Origin: Haloarchaeobius amylolyticus
GTDB taxonomy: Archaea > Halobacteriota > Halobacteria > Halobacteriales > Natrialbaceae
DNA length: 64,000 nucleotides
NCBI RefSeq assembly: GCF_026616195.1
Contig: NZ_JANHDH010000001.1
Coordinates: 372,001 to 436,000 of the forward strand
Direction of reading: 5' to 3'
This document shows positions 25,180 to 33,674 of the stretch, in pieces (within the stretch, counting starts at the first letter, position 1; the number at the start of each line of letters is the position of its first letter). Below the pieces are notes generated by a model. The model worked only from the letters and a program-made list of their open reading frames with translations, had not been told where the DNA came from and made no database searches. Made by a program: the position numbers and the translations under genes.

Positions 25180-26172
25180 TTACTGTCGCGCCAGCACGGC
25201 GCGCTCGCTCCCGTCGGTCCCGGTGACGACACCGGCGACCGTGCGACCGTTCAACGATTCTGCCGGCACACGGACCAGCAGCGACGATATCTGGACCTGC
25301 TGGGTACACATCGACTCTTTCTCCTCGACCGCCGCGTGCACCCGGAGGCGCCGGCCCTGCTCGACCGTCGTCGCGGCCAGCGACTCGCAGGCGTTCGGGA
25401 CCTGCTTCTCCAGGGCGACGATGGCCTGCGAGGCGAAGTCGGTCCCCTCGACGAAGGCGGCCACGTCGCTCTGACCGTCGAGCGAGAAGGCGTCGGCCGA
25501 GGTGAGCGTCCGCACCCGGAGGTGGGGGCCCTGTCCCCCGGAGACGGTGAGGCCGTCGTCGTAGAGGGCGCCGGTGTGGCGGGCGTGGACGGCCTCGTGG
25601 TCGACCGACGTCGGGGCCTCGACCGCGTAGGTCTCCGGCGAGCCGCCACCGACGCCGAGGGACACCGTCTCGGGCGCGCGCTCGCCGGACTCGACCCGGG
25701 CCAGCACCGTCTCGTAGGTGACGGCCTGTGCGCCCATGTCGGCCTCGTCGATGGTCGCGCTCACGCGCAGTTCCGTGCCGGCGCGGGCGACCGAGTCGAG
25801 CCCGAACTCCGTCGAGATGCTGGAGAGGTACGTCTGGACCACCAGCAGGTCCTGGGCCGCGAAGTCGGTCTCGTCGACGAAGGTGCGGGTCGCGTCGTCG
25901 AGCGCACCGGAGACGAACTGGTCGGCGCCGTTCGCCTCGGTCAGGACGGTCGCGTAGCGGTCGCCGGTCGCGTCCGGGGCGATGCCGTCCTCGACGACGA
26001 GGGTGTTCGCGCGGTAGCTGTGTGTCTCGAACGAGAGGTCCTGCGGGTCGTCGCTGCCGGTTCCGTCCGGCGAGTCGCCGGGGGCGCTGCTCGTGTCCGC
26101 CAGGCAGCCGGCGGCACCGGCGAGCGCGGCGGCACCGAGGGTTCGGAGGAGGGTTCGTCGGTTCGTTCGCAT
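25180..26172 (-). CDS. Tat-type lipoprotein of unknown function
   Basis: A 330-aa exported lipoprotein. The signal is RTNRRTLLRTLGAAALAGAAGC with twin Arg and lipobox. The mature region appears to hold two related halves, each about 130 residues: DFAAQDLLVVQTYLSS with RVSATIDEA in the first, DFASQAIVALEKQVPN with RVHAAVEEKE in the second. The repeated D-F-A-x-Q...L/I-V pattern suggests a tandem duplication of one beta-rich domain. No catalytic motif is seen. It converges on the CBS gene. Confidence 0.8.
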   Translation of the reverse strand: MRTNRRTLLRTLGAAALAGAAGCLADTSSAPGDSPDGTGSDDPQDLSFETHSYRANTLVVEDGIAPDATGDRYATVLTEANGADQFVSGALDDATRTFVDETDFAAQDLLVVQTYLSSISTEFGLDSVARAGTELRVSATIDEADMGAQAVTYETVLARVESGERAPETVSLGVGGGSPETYAVEAPTSVDHEAVHARHTGALYDDGLTVSGGQGPHLRVRTLTSADAFSLDGQSDVAAFVEGTDFASQAIVALEKQVPNACESLAATTVEQGRRLRVHAAVEEKESMCTQQVQISSLLVRVPAESLNGRTVAGVVTGTDGSERAVLARQ

Positions 26173-26332
26173 ACCTGGGGCAACGGGGTGGGTACATGAA
26201 GCCCTTCGCCTAGCTCAGAGAGTTATTTCACCGATATCGGCTGTCACGACGCTCGTACTGAAGGTTTGGCGAATTGAAACCTCGTCGCCGCGATGGCTCA
26301 GAGATATGCTGGTTCGCCGCCAACGATGGCTC

Positions 26333-26533
26333 ATGACCGGAGAACCAGAGGGACAGGAGGAGACGACGACCGACGCCACGGGACGGGGGTGGGCCGACAT
26401 CGCGGTCGCCGTCGTCGCGGCCGGCACCTACCTCGCGGCGTCGCAGACGCTCGGGACGGTCGAGGCGATCGTGGCGGCCGTGGTCCTCGGCGGCCTCGTC
26501 GCGGTCGCGCTGAACTACACCAGTTTGAGGTAG
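26333..26533 (+). CDS. Small two-helix membrane protein
   Basis: A 66-aa protein: an acidic, Thr-rich N-terminus (TGEPEGQEETTTDATGRG) and two hydrophobic segments (ADIAVAVVAAGTYLAA and EAIVAAVVLGGLVAVALNY). An alternative ATG at 26309 would add MLVRRQRW. The 3' end overlaps the oppositely oriented acetyltransferase gene by 19 bases. No family is recognised. The composition and length fit many small haloarchaeal membrane proteins. Confidence 0.6.
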   Translation: MTGEPEGQEETTTDATGRGWADIAVAVVAAGTYLAASQTLGTVEAIVAAVVLGGLVAVALNYTSLR

Positions 26534-27000
26534 ATGTTCTCCTCGTAGCTCTCGCCCCCGATGGTCGTGGTGGCGCGTTGGACGTGCTCGAAGCCGAGGC
26601 GCTGGTAGAACTCGTTGCCGGGGTCGTTCGCGGTGAGCACCAGCGCCTCGACGCGGTCGACCCCGCGGGTGGCGAAGTCGTCCACGGCTACCTCGACCAG
26701 CGACCGGCCGACGCCCTCGCCGCGGTGGTCGGGGTCGACGTACACCCGCATCAGCGTCCCCGTGTCGTCCGCGACGACGCCGTGGGCGAACCCGACGACG
26801 TCGTCCTCGTCGACCGCGGCGAGGACCATCGTGTCGGCGGCCGCGATGTCCGTCCGGAGGCGGTCCTCGCCGTACCACTCGTGGACGGTCTCGCGGATGC
26901 TCTCCCGGCTGACGATGTCCGGGTAGTCCTGTTCCCACGAGCGCTCGGCGACTCGCTGGATGGCGTCGATGTCGTCGACGGTTGCGGGCCGGTAGTCCAT
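26515..27000 (-). CDS. GNAT-family N-acetyltransferase
   Basis: A 161-aa cytoplasmic acetyltransferase. The acetyl-CoA loop is VDPDHRGEGVGRSLVE, and the following strand/helix NDPGNEFYQRLGFEHVQ is typical. ATG at 27000 (MDYRPATVDDIDAIQ) fits the family start better than ATG at 27021. The substrate (protein or small molecule) is unknown. Its 3' end overlaps the small membrane protein gene on the other strand. Confidence 0.88.
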   Translation of the reverse strand: MDYRPATVDDIDAIQRVAERSWEQDYPDIVSRESIRETVHEWYGEDRLRTDIAAADTMVLAAVDEDDVVGFAHGVVADDTGTLMRVYVDPDHRGEGVGRSLVEVAVDDFATRGVDRVEALVLTANDPGNEFYQRLGFEHVQRATTTIGGESYEENIYLKLV

Positions 27001-27099
27001 GCTAGATGCTAACGCAGGCATGTCGGATGACTGTTTCTCCGTCGCGGCGGGCAGAGGCGGGGTCGGCCGCGCCCACGGGCGTACCCGGTACCGCGGGGG

Positions 27100-27675
27100 T
27101 CAGCCCTGTGCCTCGTCCTTCTCGTCCTCGGTTGCCTGCCGGCGGGCGATGGTGTCGGCGTCGACGTAGTAGACGAACCACTGCGTGAACCAGTCGGCGT
27201 GGACCTGGGTCGCGGTCCCGTTCTCTGTGCTCTCGCCGCCGGTGTTCGAGTAGCCGGTACAGCTCACGAGGACCTCGTAGCCGTCGCGGACCTGCTCGAC
27301 CGAGTGGACCTCACAGGAGAGGTCGACCTCGGTGTGTTCGCTGTACCAGAGCTGGTTGTACACCCAGTTGTACTCGTGTTCGTGGACGAACTCCCGGGCG
27401 GTCGCACGGGTCAATTCGTCGGGGCGCTCGGGACGGGACTTCGGACCGCCGGGGAAGGCGACCTCGGTGTCGGGGTAGCTGGTCCCGGTCGCGGAGGTCG
27501 GGTGGGTCCCGGAGTCCGTCTTCGGGGTCGTCCCGGGGGTCGTGGCGACGGTCGTCTCGGTGCCGGTCCCGCCGCCGAGCGAGCCGTCGAGACAGCCCGC
27601 GAGGGCGGCGAGGCCGGCGCTGGCGGTCCCGGCGAGGAAGGCGCGGCGCGTGGAGGAATGCGGAGCGCGGGGCAT
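27100..27675 (-). CDS. Small Tat-type lipoprotein
   Basis: A 191-aa exported lipoprotein with signal STRRAFLAGTASAGLAALAGC, a Thr/Gly-rich stalk and a compact domain containing FVHEHEYNWVYNQLWYSEH and two Cys (LSCEVHS, LVSCTGYSN) that may pair. The stalk and domain pattern is shared with other haloarchaeal lipoproteins of unknown role. It lies downstream of the liv2-eamA unit on the same strand, about 55 bases after eamA's stop side, but with its own start region. Confidence 0.78.
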   Translation of the reverse strand: MPRAPHSSTRRAFLAGTASAGLAALAGCLDGSLGGGTGTETTVATTPGTTPKTDSGTHPTSATGTSYPDTEVAFPGGPKSRPERPDELTRATAREFVHEHEYNWVYNQLWYSEHTEVDLSCEVHSVEQVRDGYEVLVSCTGYSNTGGESTENGTATQVHADWFTQWFVYYVDADTIARRQATEDEKDEAQG

Positions 27676-27730
27676 ACTGTCAGGTAGCTGTCGACCGGGT
27701 AAGTGCTTTGTTCAGGCTGAAAGAAGGATT

Positions 27731-28627
27731 TCAGTCGCGTTCGGTGCTGACGAGCCAGATGCCGGCTGCCATCACGACGCCCCCGGCGACGAAGCCGGCC
27801 CCGACCGACTCGTCGAGGACGAGCACGCCCAGTGCGGTCCCGACGACCGGCTGGACGAAGAAGAACACCGCGACGGTCCCGGCGTCGACCGACTCGACGC
27901 CGCGGTACCAGAGGTACCACGCGGCCGCCGTGGCCGCGACGCCGAGGTAGCCGACGGCCGCGACCCCGACCGGCCCCGGCAGGGCGGGCACGCCGACCAC
28001 GGCGAGTTCGGCGGCCGCGAACACCGCCATGATTGGCACCGCGGCGGCCGCCGAGTACGCGGTCGTCGCCAGCGCGGAGTACTCGCGCACGAGGGGCGTC
28101 CCGTGGATCGTGTACACCGCCCAGGCGACGCTGGCGACGACGAGGCCGAGGATGCCGAGCAGGCTCCCGCCCGCGAGCGCCGTGAAATCGTACTGGCCCG
28201 CGAGCACGACGACCGTGCCGAGGACCGCCAGCCCGACCCCGACGGCCCGGCGCCGGGTGACGGTCTCGCCGAGGACGAGCGCGCCCAGGGCGACGGTCGC
28301 GACCGGCGTCAGGATGGTGACGAGCGACCCCTGGCTGGCGTTCGTCAGGTCGGTCCCGACGAACTGCGTCACGAGCGTCAGCGCCACCCAGCCCGCGAGG
28401 GCGGCCACGCGCCGCCACTCCGAGCGCGGCAGGCGCTGGCCGTCGTACCACACCACGGGCAACAGCACCGCGGCGCCGAGGGCGACCCGCAGGAACGCGA
28501 GCGTCACCGGCGGGATGCTGGCGAAGCTCCACTCGCTGACGACGAACATCCCGCCCCAGAGGGCGGCGGCGGTGAGGGGAGCGAGCGCGAACGCGAGTCC
28601 GCGAACGCCCCGGAACACCTCACCCAC
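27731..28627 (-). CDS. EamA (DMT superfamily) exporter overlapping livF2
   Basis: A 298-aa membrane protein with ten predicted helices in two EamA repeats (LWGGMFVVSEWSFASIPPVT in the first, ILGLVVASVAWAVYTIHGTP in the second). The family exports amino acids and metabolites. It begins with GTG inside the last codons of livF2 (8-base overlap), so it is translated as the sixth gene of the liv2 operon. Importer and exporter in one transcript could adjust the pool of one amino acid. The substrate is not known. Confidence 0.88.
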   Translation of the reverse strand: MGEVFRGVRGLAFALAPLTAAALWGGMFVVSEWSFASIPPVTLAFLRVALGAAVLLPVVWYDGQRLPRSEWRRVAALAGWVALTLVTQFVGTDLTNASQGSLVTILTPVATVALGALVLGETVTRRRAVGVGLAVLGTVVVLAGQYDFTALAGGSLLGILGLVVASVAWAVYTIHGTPLVREYSALATTAYSAAAAVPIMAVFAAAELAVVGVPALPGPVGVAAVGYLGVAATAAAWYLWYRGVESVDAGTVAVFFFVQPVVGTALGVLVLDESVGAGFVAGGVVMAAGIWLVSTERD

Positions 28628-29333
28628 CGAGGTAGAGTCTGGACACTTCGGGGTTGTCGAGCAGGTCGCCGGCGCGGTCCTCGAACTCGACCGACCCCTG
28701 GTCGAGGACGTAGCCGCGGTCGGAGATGCCGAGCCCCTCCTTGGCGTTCTGTTCGACCATCAGGATTGCCGTCCCGAGTTCGTTGACCTTCTTCACGTTC
28801 TGGAAGACGTCCTGGACGATGTTCGGCGCGAGGCCGGCGCTCGGCTCGTCGATGAGGAGCACGTCCGGCTCCATGACGAGCGCCCGGGCGAGCGCCAGCA
28901 CCTGTCGCTGGCCGCCCGAGAGCGTCCGCGCCTTCGCCTCGCGCTTCTCCTCCAGTACGGGGAAGCGGTCGTAGAGGCCGTCGATGGTCGACTCCAGCCC
29001 GCTCTCCTTGGCGACGCCACCCATCCGCAGGTTCTCGTCGATGGTGAGCGACCCGAAGACGTTCTCGACCTGCGGGACGTAGCCGACGCCCTTGCGGACG
29101 AGGTCCTCGGGTGCGGTGTGGGTGATGTCGGTGTCACCGACCGTTATCTGGCCGGCCCAGGGGTCGAGCAGGCCGAAGACGGTCTTGAGGACGGTCGACT
29201 TGCCGGCCCCGTTCGGGCCGATGATGCAGACGATCTCGTCGGCGTCGACGTGCAGCGAGAGGTCGTAGAGGACCTGTGCCTCGCCGTAGCCCGAGTCGAC
29301 GCCCTGCACGTCGAGTGCGCGCTGGGCGCTCAT
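28620..29333 (-). CDS. livF: LivF-type ABC ATPase (liv2)
   Basis: A 237-aa cytoplasmic ATPase. Walker A is GPNGAGKST, the signature is LSGGQRQVLALARAL, Walker B is VLLIDEPSAGLAP, and the Gln of LMVEQNAKEGL follows. It overlaps livG2 by four bases and eamA by eight. It pairs with LivG2 to energise the separate LivH2 and LivM2 permeases. Confidence 0.94.
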   Translation of the reverse strand: MSAQRALDVQGVDSGYGEAQVLYDLSLHVDADEIVCIIGPNGAGKSTVLKTVFGLLDPWAGQITVGDTDITHTAPEDLVRKGVGYVPQVENVFGSLTIDENLRMGGVAKESGLESTIDGLYDRFPVLEEKREAKARTLSGGQRQVLALARALVMEPDVLLIDEPSAGLAPNIVQDVFQNVKKVNELGTAILMVEQNAKEGLGISDRGYVLDQGSVEFEDRAGDLLDNPEVSRLYLGG

Positions 29334-30139
29334 TCGCCACCTCCGAGGTACGCCTCGATGACACGTGGGTCGTTCCGGACCTCGTCGGGGGTGCCCTCCA
29401 TGAGGACCCGGCCCTGGTCGAGGACGATGATGGGGTCCGCGAGGTCCATGATGAACGGCATGTCGTGCTCGATGATGCAGAACGTCTGGCCCTCCTCGTT
29501 GAGTTCCCTGACGAAGCGCTTGATGTCGTTCGCCAGCGTCGGGTTGACGCCGGCGACCGGCTCGTCGAGCAACAGTACGTCCGGGTCGGTCGTGATGGCA
29601 CGCGCCAGCTCGACCAGTTTCAGCTGGCCGCCCGAGAGTTCGGTCGACGGCTGGTCGATGAGGTGGTCGATCTCGAAGCGTTCGAGCAGGTCGATGGCCT
29701 GGTCGATGTTGGCCGACTCCTCCTCGGTGACCGAACCGGGCGAGGTGAACAGCGAGACGACCGATTCACCCGCCTGCGGGCGCGGCCCGACCAGCATCGC
29801 CTCGCGCACCGTCATGCCCTCCAGTCGCCGGGGCGTCTGGAACGTCCGGACGAGCCCGGCCCGCGACACCTCGTAGGGCGGGTCGTCGGTGACCTCGTGG
29901 TCGTTGACGAACACCCGCCCGTCGTCGAGGTCGTAGAACCCCGAGACGAGGTTGAACAGCGTCGACTTGCCGGCGCCGTTCGGGCCGATGAGCCCCGTGA
30001 TGGAGCCACGTTCGACCTCCAGGGTCACGTCGTCGGTCGCCGTGAGGCCGCCGAAGGACTTCTTCAGACCCTCGGTCCGGAGGACCGGGTCGTCCTTGTT
30101 CAGCACCGCGCCGGAGTAGTCGAGTTCGTTCAGGCTCAC
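29330..30139 (-). CDS. livG: LivG-type ABC ATPase (liv2)
   Basis: A 269-aa cytoplasmic ATPase with Walker A GPNGAGKST, signature LSGGQLKLVELARAI, Walker B VLLLDEPVAGVNP and the switch His in CIIEHDMPFIM. It starts with GTG at 30139, overlapping the livM2 stop by four bases (GTGA). Unlike LivG1, it has a canonical LSGGQ signature. Confidence 0.94.
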   Translation of the reverse strand: MSLNELDYSGAVLNKDDPVLRTEGLKKSFGGLTATDDVTLEVERGSITGLIGPNGAGKSTLFNLVSGFYDLDDGRVFVNDHEVTDDPPYEVSRAGLVRTFQTPRRLEGMTVREAMLVGPRPQAGESVVSLFTSPGSVTEEESANIDQAIDLLERFEIDHLIDQPSTELSGGQLKLVELARAITTDPDVLLLDEPVAGVNPTLANDIKRFVRELNEEGQTFCIIEHDMPFIMDLADPIIVLDQGRVLMEGTPDEVRNDPRVIEAYLGGGE

Positions 30140-31185
30140 TGGTTCTCACCCTCGCTGGAGCGCCGGGCGCCGGGCCAGATGAGCTCCGACCGCGGCGGCA
30201 GCAGGCCGGCCGGCTTGAACCGGACGACCGTGATGATGAGCAGACCGATGAACAGCAGGCGCATCGACGCGAGGTCGAGCCCGGCGAACAGGGAGACGTC
30301 GCCGATGAAGCGCGTCCCCTCCAGGATGGCGATGAGGGTCATGCCACCCAGGATGGCCCCGCGGTTGCTCCCGGTCCCGCCCAGGATGACCGCGACCCAG
30401 ATGTAGAACGTGGTCAGGGGCACGAGGTCGGAGGGGTCGATGTAGAGGTTCACGTGGACGTAGAACGCCCCCGCGATGGCCATGATGATGCTCCCGAACA
30501 CGAACGCCTGCATCTTGAGGCTGAACGTGTTCTTGCCGAGGGCCTTCGCGAGGTCCTCGTCGGACCGGATGGTCCGGAGGACACGACCCCACGGCGAGCG
30601 CTGCATCCGACGCAACAGCAGGTAGACGGCCCCGATGAGCACCACGACGATGGCCAGGTTGGTCGCCTCCTGGGTCAGGGGCAGCCCTTCGAACAGGGTC
30701 GGGATGCCACTGATGCCGGAGCTGCCGGCCGTCCAGTCGCGCTCGTTCCGGATGACGAGGCGGATGACCTCCGCCAGCCCGAGGCTCGCGATGGCGAGGT
30801 AGTCCTCGCGCAGTTTGAGCGTCGGGATGCCGATGAGTATCGCGATGAGCGCGCTCACCACGATGGCGGTGAGGAACCCGAAGACCGGGTGCAGCCCCAG
30901 CTGGAGCGGTGAGTTCGGCGACGTGAGCAACGCCGTCGAGTACGCGCCGATGCCCCAGAACGCGGCGACGCTGAAGTTGATGAGGCCGGCGTAGCCCCAC
31001 TGGACGTTCAGCCCCATCGTGAGCAGGACCCACGAGCCGCCGAACGCCATGGTCCGCAACACGTAGGGGAGCTTGAGCACCCCGGCCGCGAGCAGCATGA
31101 GCACGAGTGCAGCAGCGATCGCGACCACCGTGACGGCGAGGCCGTCCTCCTCGACGGACTCGCGCATCGAATCGACGACGCTCAT
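30136..31185 (-). CDS. livM: LivM-type ABC permease (liv2)
   Basis: A 349-aa membrane permease. The family segment GLNVQWGYAGLINFSVAAFW is near residue 60, REDYLAIASLGLAEVIRLVI near 130, and the ATPase-coupling loop VILGGTGSNRGAILGG near 275. It overlaps livH2 by four bases. The normal, unfused length contrasts with the fused permease of liv1. Confidence 0.93.
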   Translation of the reverse strand: MSVVDSMRESVEEDGLAVTVVAIAAALVLMLLAAGVLKLPYVLRTMAFGGSWVLLTMGLNVQWGYAGLINFSVAAFWGIGAYSTALLTSPNSPLQLGLHPVFGFLTAIVVSALIAILIGIPTLKLREDYLAIASLGLAEVIRLVIRNERDWTAGSSGISGIPTLFEGLPLTQEATNLAIVVVLIGAVYLLLRRMQRSPWGRVLRTIRSDEDLAKALGKNTFSLKMQAFVFGSIIMAIAGAFYVHVNLYIDPSDLVPLTTFYIWVAVILGGTGSNRGAILGGMTLIAILEGTRFIGDVSLFAGLDLASMRLLFIGLLIITVVRFKPAGLLPPRSELIWPGARRSSEGENQ

Positions 31186-32141
31186 GCCGCATCACCCATG
31201 ATACCGCTGGGTCTGGCCAGCAGGATGGCGACCATCAGCAGGAACGCCACCGCGGGCGCGTAGTCGATGCTGAGCGGGATGCCGAAGGTGTCGAAGATGA
31301 GCGGCGTCAGCTCGTGGACCATCCCGATGACGAATCCACCGAGCATCGCGCCGTAGACGCTGCCGATTCCGCCGAGGATGACCGCGGCGAAGACGACCAG
31401 CAGGATGTCGAAGCCCATGCGCGGGCGGACGAGCGTCTCCAGGCCGAGGAAGACGCCGCCGGCCGCCGCGAGCGCCGCGCCGATGACCCACATCGCGAGG
31501 GTCACCTCGCGGGTCCGGATGCCGCTCACCCGGGCCAGCGAGGGGTTGTCCGCGGTCGCACGCATCTTCCGGCCCAGCGTCGTGTACTGGAGCAGCAGGT
31601 GCAGGCCGACGACGAGCACGAACGCGATGAACACGATGGCGATCTTCCGCGGCGTCACCGAGACGGAAAGCGCGTCCTGGATCGCCGGAATCGGCCCGGT
31701 CCGGGTCACGCCGTAGCGGGTACCGCCGGTCTCTAACGGACTCAGGTAGACCAGCGCCCGATAGGACAGCGCGACCCCGATGCTCGTGATGAGCAACTCG
31801 ATGGAGCCCGCGTCGGTGTTCTTCAGCGGCTCGTAGATGATGCGGTCCGTCGCGATCGCGACGACCGCCGCCAGCGCCATGCCGACGAGCAGCGCCGCGA
31901 AGAACCACGCCGGTAGCCCGAAGATGCCGGCGCTGCCGAGCATCGGCTTGAGGACGCCCGCGGTCGCCAGCGCGCCGAACGCGCCGACGGTCATCGTGTC
32001 GCCGTGGGCGAAGTTCGCGAAGTCGGCGATGCTGTAGACCAGCGAGAGGCCGATGGCCGCGAGCACGATGATGCTGCTGTACACCACGCCGTTGACGACG
32101 TACTGGAGCGGGTTGACGCTCACCTGCAGGACGAGGCTCAC
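31182..32141 (-). CDS. livH: LivH-type ABC permease (liv2)
   Basis: A permease of about 319 aa. It has the conserved VLAAIGLSLVYSIADFANFA, then HGDTM, and the coupling loop VILGGIGSVYGAMLGG. The start is uncertain: GTG codons at 32174, 32141 and 32123 are all in frame. The one at 32141 is preceded by a purine-rich GGGGGTCGG and gives a normal N-terminus (SLVLQVSVNPLQYVVNGVVY). The 55-base gap after the binding-protein gene is the only sizeable spacer in the operon. Confidence 0.9.
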   Translation of the reverse strand: MSLVLQVSVNPLQYVVNGVVYSSIIVLAAIGLSLVYSIADFANFAHGDTMTVGAFGALATAGVLKPMLGSAGIFGLPAWFFAALLVGMALAAVVAIATDRIIYEPLKNTDAGSIELLITSIGVALSYRALVYLSPLETGGTRYGVTRTGPIPAIQDALSVSVTPRKIAIVFIAFVLVVGLHLLLQYTTLGRKMRATADNPSLARVSGIRTREVTLAMWVIGAALAAAGGVFLGLETLVRPRMGFDILLVVFAAVILGGIGSVYGAMLGGFVIGMVHELTPLIFDTFGIPLSIDYAPAVAFLLMVAILLARPSGIMGDAA

Positions 32142-32195
32142 GCTACCGACCCCCGTACAGGCGTAGTCGAGCACGAAGCCGAGTCCCGTGTCATC

Positions 32196-33533
32196 TTAGC
32201 TCGTGATGTAGTCGCCGAAGTCGTACTCGTGGTTCGCGACGCTGTAGACCTGGTAGAACCCCGGCGGGTCGCCGTTCTCGTCGAGGTCGACCGGGCCACT
32301 GACGCCCTGGTAGTTGATGTCGCTCGGGCTGCCGCCGTCCTGGAGGATGGCTGCAGCCTCCTCGAAGGTGAACACCTCCTCACCGTCGGGGCGGGTCACG
32401 TCGCGGACGACCGACTCGATGCCCGAGCCGGTGAAGTCGTCCGCCGCGGTGACCGCGATGGCCGCGACCGTCACGGCGTCGTAGGCGTACGCGGACCAGA
32501 CGGTCGGGGACGCGTCGAACTCGCTCTCGAAGTCCGAGACGAAGGTCTGGTAGTTGTCCTGGGACGCCGGGGCGCTCTCGGTGATGCCCATCATGCCGTC
32601 GAGGCTGCCCTCGGGCGTGTTCGCGAGGATCTCGTCGGCGACGGTCGACTCCGCACCGAAGTAGTCGACCTGCTCGTTGTAGCCCTGGTCGAACGCGTTG
32701 TTGGCCATGACCGTGAACTCGTTCGCGTAGGTGAGGAAGAGCCACGCGCTGGCGTCCGTGCCGGCCATCTCCGCCAGCAGGCTGCTGTAGGTGGACTGGC
32801 CCTGGTCGTGCGGTTCGTTGTACGCCACGGTGCCGGAGAACTCGTCGGCGAAGACGCCCTGGAGGCCCTGCCCGTAGTCGTTGTTGATCCACGTCACGGC
32901 GACCGTGTCGTGGCCCTCGTCGGCGACGAACTGCGCGAGCGCCTTGCCCTTCGCGGCCCCACTCGGACTCATGCGGTTGAGGCCCTTGCGGGTCGTGAGC
33001 TCCGGACTCGTGGAGTTCTGGCTGATCTGGACCACGTCGTTGCCCTTCACGACGCTGTCGTAGATGGCGATGGAGACGCCACTGCCGACGGAGCCCAGCA
33101 GCAGCGGGACGCCGTCCTGGTTGACCAGTTTCGAGGCCGCGTTCACGCCCGCCTGGTTGGTACTCTCGTCGTCCTCGACGGAGATCTCGAGCGTGCCCTC
33201 GCCGTTCGGGCCGACGCCGACCTCGTTGATCTTCGAGAGGGCGAGCTCCTTGCCGCGCTTGTTGCGCTTGCCATAGGGTGCCAGCGAGCCGGTGAGCGAG
33301 TCCACCATCCCGATGGTGTAGGTGCTCATCCCGCCGTCGCCGCCGGAGCCGCCGTCGTCGCCGCCACCGCCGCCACCACCGCCCCCGCCATCGCCGCCGG
33401 AGCCACCGTCGTCACCGCCCTCGGTGTCCCCACCACTGCTCTCGAAACAGCCGGCGCTGAGCGCGGCTATCGAGACGCCTGTTCCCATCAGTATCTCTCT
33501 GCGTGACAATCTGCGATTCGTATCTGATTGCAT
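32196..33533 (-). CDS. livJ: Branched-chain-type ABC substrate-binding lipoprotein (liv2)
   Basis: A 445-aa extracellular binding protein. The twin-arginine signal RREILMGTGVSIAALSAGC is followed by an unusual tether of about 35 residues made almost only of Gly and Asp. The Peripla_BP_6 domain then begins YTIGMVDSLTGSLAPYGKRN. It heads the liv2 operon. Divergent transcription from proline dehydrogenase, 141 bases away, suggests amino acids as cargo, but the ligand pocket cannot be read from sequence alone. ATG at 33533 is preferred over one 15 bases upstream because of the promoter spacing to the GGTTAAGG element at about 33565-33572. Confidence 0.92.
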   Translation of the reverse strand: MQSDTNRRLSRREILMGTGVSIAALSAGCFESSGGDTEGGDDGGSGGDGGGGGGGGGGDDGGSGGDGGMSTYTIGMVDSLTGSLAPYGKRNKRGKELALSKINEVGVGPNGEGTLEISVEDDESTNQAGVNAASKLVNQDGVPLLLGSVGSGVSIAIYDSVVKGNDVVQISQNSTSPELTTRKGLNRMSPSGAAKGKALAQFVADEGHDTVAVTWINNDYGQGLQGVFADEFSGTVAYNEPHDQGQSTYSSLLAEMAGTDASAWLFLTYANEFTVMANNAFDQGYNEQVDYFGAESTVADEILANTPEGSLDGMMGITESAPASQDNYQTFVSDFESEFDASPTVWSAYAYDAVTVAAIAVTAADDFTGSGIESVVRDVTRPDGEEVFTFEEAAAILQDGGSPSDINYQGVSGPVDLDENGDPPGFYQVYSVANHEYDFGDYITS

Positions 33534-33575
33534 GACGAACTGTCCCACGGTACCACGAGGCGATGGTTAAGGTGG

Positions 33576-33595
33576 GTCCCGACCATGGTCGGGAC
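33576..33595. promoter_or_regulatory. 20-bp perfect palindrome between liv2 and putA promoters
   Basis: GTCCCGACCATGGTCGGGAC equals its reverse complement over all 20 bases. It lies immediately upstream of the liv2 TATA/BRE element and about 50 bases upstream of the putA TATA box, a position where archaeal activators or repressors of divergent promoters bind. The regulator is not encoded next to it. Confidence 0.65.
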
Positions 33596-33643
33596 TCATT
33601 TTCGTTCGTGAACGTTCTGCTGAAACGTATGGTCGGGTGGTGA

Positions 33644-33649
33644 TTTAGG
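33644..33649 (+). promoter_or_regulatory. Probable TATA box of proline dehydrogenase
   Basis: TTTAGG within GTGATTTAGGGG is centred about 28 bases before the ATG at 33675, the distance expected for a leaderless transcript. Confidence 0.45.
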
Positions 33650-33674
33650 GGGGTAGTTCCCCGAGTGTCGTGGT

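Noticed and set aside
28029-29876. 615-codon frame antisense to eamA and the liv2 ATPases
   Set aside because: It covers genes with clear Walker motifs on the minus strand. The translation lacks any fold signature.
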